In this document: one piece after another, positions 36,105-44,800 of the stretch
How positions within the stretch are numbered: the first letter of the stretch is position 1
Layout of the letters: every line of letters begins with the position of its first letter
Assembly: GCF_016920785.2 (NCBI RefSeq)
Contig: NW_024609884.1
Coordinates: forward strand, 32,656,080 to 32,720,079
Length of the DNA stretch: 64,000 nt
Source: Ixodes scapularis
Taxonomy: Eukaryota > Arthropoda > Arachnida > Ixodida > Ixodidae
Direction of reading: 5' to 3'
Made by a program: the position numbers and the translations under genes
The notes under the pieces: generated by a model
What the model was told of the DNA's origin: nothing
Database searches by the model: none
What the model saw: only the letters and a program-made list of their open reading frames with translations

Positions 36105-36376
36105 CCCAAGACATCGCACGTTTGTGTTCCTGTTGTTTCTGTGTCTTCGTCAATTTTACTCGACGGGCATTAGACGCTTTACGGCATTAGCAGAACCGGT
36201 AAGTGGTGTCATTTTTAAAACGAGCACGAGAGTTTAGCCTAACAGTTTGTCAACTGTTCGTAGACACGCTATCGGCGCCTTCCGCTGGACACGGAATAAA
36301 CGTCCTACCGCTATCTATCACAAAATTAGTGTAAAAAAAAAAAAAAGAATTACAATACGAAAGTTATAAAGGAGAA

Positions 36377-36382
36377 ATAAAC
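36377..36382 (+). terminator. PolyA signal, distal duplicate
   Basis: The GAGAAATAAACCC..GACATCGCAC block seen at 36095-36119 recurs at 36374-36397 and is again followed by a GT-rich run (TTTGTGGTGTGGTGTCTGGTG). It is therefore a local duplication of a whole polyA cassette. Confidence 0.65.
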
Positions 36383-36735
36383 CCAAGACATCGCACTTTT
36401 GTGGTGTGGTGTCTGGTGTTTAGCTTTCGTCAAAAGTCCAAAGTTTTTTTTTTATTTTTTTAAAGCCTTATTGGCGATTGATTATGTGTTTATAGTCAGA
36501 TTTATTTTAATTTGATTTCTTATCCCACCGCTAAACTTTTAGATACTATTCATTATAGCTGAACCAAACGAAGGTATTCCATCTGGTTGGGCGTCTTTTA
36601 TAAACACCTCAAGTACACAGTAATCCACTTGTGAGCGCCTTCTTGGTTATTGTAATGCTAGGCAAAAAATTTTCAACGGGCTGTTTAAACGCTGGTGCGT
36701 ATTAATCATGCTCTTTTAAACCTAGATATTGGCAA

Positions 36736-36817
36736 GGAAACGAAGGAAATTAGAAGGGACGCTTGTCTGTCACCTTTTTTTTTTTGTCCCTTCTAAATTT
36801 CTTTAAGTTTTCTTTCC
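36736..36817. repeat. Hairpin downstream of the KLF polyA sites
   Basis: GGAAACGAAGGAAATTAGAAGGGAC is mirrored by GTCCCTTCTAAATTTCTTTAAG..TTCTTTCC, with a T-rich loop. No coding potential. It may be a tiny foldback repeat. Confidence 0.6.
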
Positions 36818-37061
36818 CACTCTCAGAGTTTAAACATCATGATTGCAATATGTCGTCTGGGCAAGCACAAATGGCAGTGAAGCCATCAACTGAGAAATTG
36901 GTGCACATAAATTAAACGAATGGTCTAAGACATGCTGGTCATTGAGTAAGAGGATGGTTGACAAGCAGAGAGGTTAGCCTGAGCGCATAAGCCATACCGG
37001 ATTAATAAAGATTCAAAATGAGGTTTTAAACACGTTCAATTTCACTTTTTTTTTCTTATTT
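36818..37061. other. No feature seen
   Basis: AT-rich spacer without frames or repeats that I recognise. Confidence 0.4.
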
Positions 37062-37600
37062 CACAATTTCACATTTAGCTTTACTGTGGATTTTATCAAG
37101 GGCCCTTAACATTGGCGCATCGCCAGTGCGCACTAGATGAGATAGGTGTGTTGCAGTGAAAACAACAACCAAGAAATCGGATCGCCAAAATACTAAAAAT
37201 AATGGTCTCAACCACACTATACTTCGTTTCAGCTGAAGTCCAGACGCAGCCGATGCTACAAGCGCGAGTCCCGGGCCTTCGGCGTCCCTGCCAAGCACGC
37301 GCGCTGGTGCAGTGCAAGCACCGTTCAGGGCCACGTGCTCACGCTTGTATTATTGGCTGCGTCTGGACTGAAGCTCAAACGATGTATACATCCCTCCAGG
37401 CTCAGAAAAAGCTAGAAAGACCTTCCATTTCACCGTTTTCTATTCTGAAGACTCCTAGAAAAATAGAGCCAAACAATATCCTAACTGTGCACATTGGCAG
37501 CGCTCTCGGGGAGAGGTGCTACAAGGTGTACTGCAGCAAACCTAGGAAACCACAAATGAAAGAGTCAAAATAGTAAAATTAGCGGTCTCAGCCATACTGG
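37062..37600. repeat. Diverged relic of the 209-bp satellite
   Basis: CATCGCCAGTG, GTGTTGCAGTGAAAAC, AACAACCAAGAAAT, GGTCTCAACCACACT, then after an insertion CCAGGCTCAGAAAAAGCTAGAAAGACCTTCCATT, GTTTTCTATTCTGAA, CTCTCGGGGAGAGGTGCTACAAGGTGTA and TGCAGCAAACCTAGGAAACCA follow the order of the satellite monomers of 41-44.7 kb, with many substitutions. This is roughly two monomers, broken by the foldback element at 37221-37385. It lies about 3.5 kb from the main array. Confidence 0.75.
37221..37385. mobile_element. Foldback element inside the satellite relic
   Basis: 37221-37268 pairs with 37338-37385 (about 48 bp, roughly nine mismatches), sharing GTCCAGACGCAGCC / GGCTGCGTCTGGAC and TACAAGCG..GAG / CTC..CGCTTGTA. 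Satellite sequence resumes in register on the right side, so this is a later insertion. TATAC-like bases lie at both edges, but a target duplication is not certain. Confidence 0.7.
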
Positions 37601-37686
37601 ATACTTCCGAGACTACGTTTCATATGACGTCCGGGGCGGCCAAAAGCTAGTTACAACATAAACATAAACGCACAGACTAAACATTA

Positions 37687-37947
37687 CAGGAAGATCCACT
37701 GGTGGATTCGTAGGGAACCCGTTAGCATGACCCATGGAAGACGCCACACACGCCCCCCTTTGGAAAACGCTAGCACTGACCCCTTCATTTTCTTCTGGCT
37801 TTCTCTTTTGCTTCCTGCATTTTTTTGCTGGATCTTTTCGGCCTCGTTACGGGGTCAGTGTTAGCGTTTCCCAAAGGGGGTCGTGTGTGGCGTCTCCCAT
37901 GGGTCATGCTAACTGATTCCCTAAGAATCCACCGATGGACCTTCCTG
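37687..37947. mobile_element. Foldback MITE with ~96-bp arms
   Basis: 37687-37782 and 37852-37947 are inverted copies with about ten differences. They share TTAGCATGACCCATGG, AGACGCCACACACG, CCCCCTTTGG and ACGCTA(A/G)CACTGACCCC. The loop is about 70 bp. No gene and no certain target duplication. High arm identity suggests a fairly recent insertion. Confidence 0.8.
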
Positions 37948-37952
37948 CAATT

Positions 37953-38833
37953 ATTTCACCCCTTTTCTGTAATCTCTGAGTCACAGGCTCGTACGGGGTT
38001 GGTCAGAAAAGCATTGGGAGACAGAGAGTAAAAAGAAAAAAAAAAGGTCACATATTTCCACACACAAAAGAAATATCAGTCAGGAAGAAAATAAAAAAAA
38101 GTAATGAGTCTACAACTAAAGTCTTTAGAAAAAAAGACGCAGTTCAAAATACGGGGCTATCGTCCTAGAAATCCACCGGCATATGTCGTGACGAGGCTCG
38201 GTTCCTGGCTTCTGTAGACGCTCAGTTCAGAGACGGTGTTGAGGTGACGTAGATGCTTATGCCTCCGCTGTTCCCTTTACACCGTGCGTAGCGGCGGGTT
38301 CTGGTTCAGGTCGACGATACCGGGAGACAGCCGGCAAGATTCTCCAAGCAGCTGCCGAACGTCGCGGCTCGTGCTTTTCACGCACCTTTTTCGCACCCGT
38401 CACTGTCTTTCAATTTCTTCCTTCCACAGAACCATGACACCCCCCAAACTTGAAGAAGTTTATAAAACAAAAGTTTCTTTCTTGATGCCTGGTACTTCCG
38501 AGAACTCCATCCTGACATCAGAGAGCACAAGCCACCCCCCACAATCCTCCTACTCGACAGTTTCACAACGCGACCTTCTCGATGACCTTGCCACGACGTC
38601 CGGTTGCACCGCACCACACTTGCCCGAAGGGACCTCTCCGTCCACATTCAAATCGAGGATTTCTTCTGTAAGAACTCACCGTAGTCACACACATATACAA
38701 AAGACACGTCGTAAGTCTGAAAAAAAAAGAACATTCACACACAGACAAAGCAAAAATAAATATGCATTGAGATAACCCATCCTTTCCTGGGTCTCGACTA
38801 CTTACCCCTAACAAAAGCTTAGTTTAAAAGAAA
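37953..38833. other. No supported gene
   Basis: Frames on both strands are low-complexity. This is where the remainder of the - strand gypsy element (integrase, 3' LTR) would lie if it were present, but neither was recognised. Confidence 0.4.
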
Positions 38834-38836
38834 CTT

Positions 38837-39052
38837 CTAAAGCCGGCTTAGAAAGTCTGCTCCCACGTTATCCCTACCCTTTATGTATTCAACGTGAAAG
38901 GTGTGATCTTGCAAAGCCATGCTCCACCTCATCACTCGCCTATTCAGGCACGTAGCCAGGGGGGAGGCCCATGGGGCCCGGGCCTCCCCCGAAATCTTCC
39001 ATTTTGCTGGGACCTCCTCTCCCCCCTCCCCCTCATACAGCATTTTGTTATG

Positions 39053-39083
<31 letters not shown>

Positions 39084-39480
39084 GAAACAAAATCCTGGCT
39101 ACGTGCCTGCGCCTATTTGTATGCTTAGCTTGGTTCAGAAATTCCAGTGATTGGTGATCGGTCTGAACTCGAAAAGTCCTGCCGTAGAGAAGCAACCTAA
39201 ATCTGGCAACGGCCAATACCAAAGCCAGACATTCCTTTTCTAACGTAGCGTTAGTTTTTTTCTGCGGTGCCGAGTTTTCTACTGGCGTACGCCACGGGAT
39301 GTAGCATTCCATCCTTTTCTTGAAGCATCAGTGCACCCAGACTCGCGTCAGATGTGTCTGTCCTTAGCACGAACTCCTTTTCTGGGTCTGGCGCCAACAA
39401 GACGGGAGGATGTCCCAGCTTGATCTTTAGTTAATTCAAAGCCTCCTTGTCACAATACACTGCCTGCGCGGTTCTGTCTC
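38837..39480 (-). pseudogene. Ty3/gypsy RNase H fragment
   Basis: The - strand shows the RT/RNase H junction of a Ty3/gypsy polyprotein: LKIKLGHPPVLLAPDP, then FVLRTDTSDASLGALML (RNase H start with the catalytic Asp), then LEKECLALVLAVARFR and TDHQSLEFL, ending GRDNVGADFLSRL before a stop at 38837. In a live element this domain removes RNA from RNA:DNA hybrids. The fragment has at least one frameshift between its first and second part, one stop near 39421, no RT palm or integrase, and is split by a MITE at 38945-39109. Its upstream edge meets a truncated LINE near 39480. No LTRs were found. Confidence 0.85.
38945..39109. mobile_element. 165-bp hAT MITE with perfect 8-bp TSD
   Basis: The terminal repeats CAGGCACGTAGCCAGG and CCTGGCTACGTGCCTG are perfect over 14 or more bases. 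CGCCTATT flanks both sides (38937-38944 and 39110-39117). A 27-nt C run lies at 39057-39083. The surrounding RNase H coding sequence continues in register across the insertion when one TSD copy is removed, confirming exact boundaries. Confidence 0.93.
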
Positions 39481-39487
39481 GTTCCTC

Positions 39488-41133
39488 ACACACAATTAAA
39501 GTCACCCGCGTAACTGCGCAAAAATTGAAAACAAAACAAAACACCTCTCTGTCTCTCGCAGCGTTAGGTGCATAAATACACATCAAGCGCCATTGCACTC
39601 CTGACAATATGAAATCGCAAGAAATGAAACGCTCGCACTCATCAATGACTATTTGCTGGTTTTCATATCTGAAAGACCTTTTTAGAAAAACAAAACAGCC
39701 CGCCGAAAAGCCCGCAGCATGACTCACGGCTAACTTGTATTGCCCCAGATAAGGACTCAGCGCTCTGGCGATATTATCCCCCGCTTCCATCTTCGTCTCT
39801 TGTACCGCAAGAAAATCCGGCTGCTCGTCTGCCAACAAACGTTGCATTTGGTATAGCTTCTTTCTCGAGGACAACACCCGAACATTCAAAGTAGCAAAAC
39901 TAAGTGCCATTCGGACCTCACTGAACTAGGCCAAATCACTCAAGGGAGGGAAGTTAGGATGCAGTGAGAGTAAGCCATTGGCAAAACATGCTACGCAGTA
40001 TATACACCAATACAAAATACAACGTTCTTACTTGTGGTTTTCTTCTCAAGTGACAAAGTCCAGACACCCTGCAATCACATTTCTGGTTCCTTTCGCGTTG
40101 AGTCCTTTCTTGTCAGACTTCCACCTGCACCGCCAGATCTTGCGCGTTGCCGGACCCTCTTGGTTATCAACTGAAACCTCTGAACCATTCTCCCCTGAAA
40201 CCCGTCCGTCTGTTCAGGCTCCTGGGTTTGTGCCGTTTCTAGTAATCTGTTTCAAGTGCCACTCATTGCCTCCATTTCTTGCTCATCGTCCTTCTGGACT
40301 TCTCCCCCCCCCCCCCCCCCCCCCCCCTGACGTTCGGGCCCAGTTCGCACAGCGAGTAGTCTTGGTCGTACCCTTGATCTTAAGATGGTGAACCTCGTGC
40401 TGGGTCTCTGACCACGGGTTCAGTGACACCCGCAGTATCTGGACCAAGCTCCGATGCTGACAGGGCCTTGGAAAGGGCACCTGCAGCTTCTTCGGCTTCT
40501 TCCTGGTCCTTGACGAGCTATGATCGTCTCGTCCGCCGTCCCCGCGTTAGCTACGTCGGCGTACGTCCGCCTACAGTCCTCTGTTGTATGCCCAAAACGC
40601 CGACAACTGTCGCAGCGGGGCACACAGCACTCTCTCCTGACGGGGCCAGTTCTTCGGCACCTGAGGCATAGCGGAGCCCTACCTGGAGCCAGGACGAGTG
40701 CCGTGCAGCCAGGCATCCGGAGTTGGTGCGGCAGTTGCTCTACGGTGACTCCTTCCTTCAAAGTTAGCCTCGCAATTCTAGTGGTACACTGGACCTCTTC
40801 GAAGCCACCGACGCACAAGGTCTCTCTTGTGACCTCTAGGTGTCACTTTCGATCCCGTACGACTCCAGGGCCGTCCTGACGTTGTCGTCCTGGAGGTGGA
40901 AGGGAATCCAGTGAAGTTTGACCCTCACCTCGTTTTTCTCCGGGTCAATGACGAGGCAGCGTCTTTCTCTAGCCTCGGTGGTTCCTGCGGCCAACAGCTT
41001 CTGCTTGGCAGATGGAGACATCTTTCGTGACTCGGCTCAGCAGATAAACCGCGGCTATCAGTAGCCGTTGATGCCGCTTCGACGGAGCTCATTCGGATAC
41101 GTCCTTCCACTTCGAAAGCCGGAAGTCGAATCC
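39488..41133 (-). pseudogene. L1/Tx1-type LINE, copy 1, 3'-truncated
   Basis: The 5' end begins GGATTCG at 41133, directly next to the satellite. ORF1 (about 41030-40420) has an RRM-like part (CLVIDPEKNEVRVKLHWIPFH) and zinc knuckles. The first knuckle has lost its His (CLRCRRTGPVRREC); the second is intact (CDSCRRFGHTTEDC). ORF2 starts at 39910 with an apurinic-type endonuclease (LNVR, QPDFLAVQETKME) and breaks off near 39488 against the gypsy fragment. A 24-nt C run at 40304-40327 lies in the inter-ORF spacer. ORF1 is broken by frameshifts. ORF1 would bind element RNA; the ORF2 endonuclease would nick the target. Classification rests on motif order and style, without a tree. Confidence 0.85.
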
Positions 41134-44100
41134 GACACATCGCCAGTGTTCTCTGGGTAAAGTGCTAGAAGGTGTATTGCAGTGAAACTAGCAACCAAGA
41201 AATAGAATCATCACGACTGCATACAGAACGGTCTCAGTCACACTGGATCCCGCCAGGCTCAGAATAAGGCTGGAAATACCTTTCATTGCATTGTTTTTTA
41301 CCCTGAACACTTCGACAAACATAGCAAAACAGTACCCTAATTTGAAACATCGCCAGTGTCCTCGGTGTGAAGTGTTGGAATGTGTAATGCAGTGAGACAA
41401 GCAACCAAGAAATGGGAGTATCAAGATTGTCTACATAACAGTCCCAGCCACACTGGATCCCCACAGGCTCGGAATAAGGCTAGAAACACCTTCCATTGCA
41501 CGGTTTTCTACCCTGAATATTTCCAGAAACATCGCAAAACAGTTCCTTACTTTGACACATCGCCAGTGTTCTCGGGGTGAAATGTCAGATGTGTAATGTA
41601 GTGAAACTAGCAGCCAAGAAACAGAAGTATCACGAGTGCATAAGAAACGGTCTCAGTATCCCCCAGGCTGAAAATAAAGCTAACCCCGCCGTTATCCTCG
41701 GGGTGAAGTGTTAACATGTGTATTGCAGTGAGACAAGCAACCAAGAAAGGGGAGTGTCAAGATTGTCTACATAACAGTCCCAGCCACACTGGATCTCCAG
41801 AGGCTCGGAATGAGGCTAGATACACCTTCAGTTGCACGGTTTTATAACTTGAATACTTCCAGAAACATCGCAAAACAGTTCCTTAATTTGACACCCCGCC
41901 GTTATCCTCGGGGTGAAGTGTTAGCATGTGTATTGCAGTGAGACAAGCAACCAAGAAAGGGGAGTATCAAGATTGTCTACATAACAGTCTCAGTCACACT
42001 GGATCTCCACAGGCTCGGAATAGGGCTAGATACACCTTCAGTTGCACGGTTTTCTACCCTGAACACTTCCAGAAACATCGCAAAACAGTTCCTTAATTTG
42101 ACACATCGCCATTATCCTCGGGGTGAAGTGTAAGATTGTGTATTGCAGTAAGACAAGCAACCAAGAAAGGGGAGTATCAAGATTGTCTACATAACAGTCC
42201 CAGCCACACTGGATCTCCACAGGCTCGGAATAAGGCTAGATACACCTTCAGTTGCACGGTTTTCTACCCTGAACACTTCCAGAAACATCGCAAAACAGTT
42301 CCTTAACTTGACACATCGCCATTATCCTCGGGGTGAAGTGTAAGAATGTGTATTCCAGTGAGACAAGCAACCAGGAAAGGGGAGTATCAAGATTGTCTAC
42401 ATAACAGTCCCAGTCACACTGGATCTCCACAGGCTCGGAATAAGGCTAGATACACCTTCAGTTGCACGGTTTTCTACCCTGAACACTTCCAGAAACATCG
42501 CAAAACAGTTCCTTAACTTGACACATCGCCATTATCCTCGGGGTGAAGTGTAAGAATGTGTATTGCAGTGAGACAAGCAACCAGGAAAGGGGAGTATCAA
42601 GATTGTCTACATAACAGTCCCAGCCACACTGGATCTCCACAGGCTCGGAATAAGGCTAGATACACCTTCAGTTCACCATTTTCTACCCTGAACACTTCCA
42701 GAAACATCGCAAAACAGTTCCTTAACTTGACACATCGCCATTATCCTCGGGGTGAAGTGTAAGAATGTGTATTGCAGTAAGACAAGCAACCAAGAAAGGG
42801 GAGTATCAAGATTGTCTACATAACAGTCTCAGTCACACTGGATCTCCACAGGCTCGGAATGAGGCTAGATACACCTTCAGTTGCACGGTTTTCTACCCTG
42901 AACACTTCCAGAAACATCGCAAAACAGTTCCTTAATTTGACACATCGCCATTATCCTCGGGGTGAAGTGTAAGAATGTGTATTGCAGTAAGACAAGCAAC
43001 CAAGAAAGGGGAGTATCAAGATTGTCTACATAACAGTCCCAGCCACACTGGATCTCCACAGGCTCGGAATAAGGCTAGATACACCTTCAGTTGCACGGTT
43101 TTCTACCCTGAGCACTTCCAGAAACATCGCAAAACAGTTCCTTAACTTGACACATCGCCATTATCCTCGGGGTGAAGTGTAAGAATGTGTATTGCAGTAA
43201 GACAAGCAACAAAGAAAGGGGAGTGTCAAGATTGTCTACATAACAGTCTCAGTCACACTGGATCTCCACAGGCTCGGAATGAGGCTAGATACACCTTCAG
43301 TTCACGATTTTCTACCCTGAACACTTCGAGAAAAATCACAAAACAGTTCCTTAATTTGACACATCGCCATTGTCCTCGGGGTGAAGTGTTAACATGTGTA
43401 TTGCAGTGAGACAAGCAACCAAGAAAGGGGAGTGTCAAGATTGCCTACATAACAGTCTCAGTCACACTGGATCTCCACAGGCTCGGAATGAGGCTAGATA
43501 CACCTTCAGTTCACGATTTTCTACCCTGAACACTTCGAGAAAAATCACAAAACAGTTCCTTAATTTGACACATCGCCATTGTCCTCGGGGTGAAGTGTTA
43601 GAATGTGTATTGCAGTGAGACAAGCAACCAAGAAAGGGGAGTATCAAGATTGTCTATATAACAGTCCCAGCCACACTGGATCTCCACAGGCTCGGAATAA
43701 TGCTAGATACACCTTCAGTTGCACGGTGTTCTACCCTGAACACTTCCAGAAACATTGTAAAACAGTTCCTCAATTTGACACATCGCCATTATCCTCGGGG
43801 TGAAGTGTTAAAATGTGTATTGCAGTCAGACAAGCAACCAAGAAATGGGAGTATCAAGATTGTCTATATAACAGTCCCAGCCACACTGGATCTCCACAGG
43901 CTCGGAATGAGGCTAGATACACCTTCAGTTGCACGGTTTTCTACCCTGAGCACTTCGAGAAACATCGCAAAAGAGTTCCTTAATTTGACACATCGCCATT
44001 ATCCTCCGGTGAAGTGCTAGAAGGTGTATTGCAGTGAAAACTGCAATACACCTTAATTTCACACATCGCCATTATCCTTGGGGTGAAGTGCTAGAAGGTG

Positions 44101-44702
44101 TATTGCTGTGAAACAAGCAACCAAGAAATGGGAGCATCAAGATTCTATACAAAACGGTCCCAGCCACACTGAATACCCCCAGGCTCAAAATAAGGCTAGA
44201 AACACCTTAGATTGCACGGTTTTCTACTCTGAACACTTCCAGAAACATCGGAAAACAGTACCTTAATCTGACTCATCGCCAGTGTTCTCGGGGTGAAGTG
44301 ATAGAGGTGTATTGCAGTGCAACTAGCAGCCAAGAAACAGAGGCATTACGATTGCATACAAAACGATCTCAGGATCCCCCAGGCTCAAAATAAGGCTTGA
44401 AACAACTTCCACTGCACGGTTTTCTACATTGCACAACTCCAGAAACATCGAAAAACAGTACCTGAATTTGACACATCGCCATTGTCCTCGGGGTGAAGTG
44501 TTAGAAGTATCGCCAGTATTTTTATGGTGAAGTGTTCAACTGTGTATTGCAGTGAATCAAGGAACCAAGAAATGGGAGTATCAAGATTTTGTATACATCG
44601 GTCCCAGCCACATTGTATCCCCCCAGGCTGTCAAGAAATCCCTTCCTTTGCACGGTTATCTACCCTGAATTCTTCCAGAAACATCGCAAAACAGTACGTT
44701 AT
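41134..44702. repeat. 209/210-bp satellite array, about 17 monomers
   Basis: Head-to-tail monomers carry, in order, TTGACACATCGCCA, TCCTCGGGGTGAAGTG, GTGTATTGCAGTGAGACAAGCAACCAAGAAA (in part), CATAACAGTCCCAGCCACACTGGAT, CACAGGCTCGGAATAAGGC, TTTTCTACCCTGAACACTTCC and AAACATCGCAAAACAGT. Monomer spacing alternates between 209 and 210 bp (frame starts at 42038, 42248, 42458; 43185, 43394, 43603). Central monomers (41.7-44.0 kb) are highly alike; edge monomers are more diverged and some are partial. Apparent frames inside are repeat shadows. Confidence 0.95.
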
Positions 44703-44718
44703 TTTGACACACCGACAG
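44703..44718. repeat. Left target-site duplication of LINE copy 2
   Basis: TTTGACACACCGACAG is the last satellite sequence before the LINE 3' end. It matches TTTGACACATCGTCAG at 60590-60605 with two differences and lies at the same monomer position. Confidence 0.8.
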
Positions 44719-44800
44719 TTTTTTGTTCTTTATTGGTCACAACAATGCAGCACAAAGTGCTATGTCAAGACAACACACTTGCCCAGCACTTGTGGGCTCG

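Larger units (their letters stand above)
32431..36400 (+). other. Probable long KLF 3'UTR
   Basis: About 3.7-4 kb after the stop codon has no gene, is AT-rich, and contains many T runs, an AG microsatellite near 35060 and a TA-rich stretch near 35220. Internal AATAAA-like words occur (for example 34622 and 35935) before the two stronger sites at 36099 and 36377. Overlapping frames on both strands here are low-complexity K/F-rich shadows. UTR length is inferred from the polyA signals, not from transcripts. Confidence 0.6.

Noticed and set aside
42038..43803. Recurrent 60-75 codon frames on both strands
   Set aside because: They repeat with the satellite period and drift with its indels; shadows of the satellite.
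41134..44702. CRISPR-like array
   Set aside because: The 209-bp units are contiguous tandem monomers with no unique spacers, in a eukaryotic genome.
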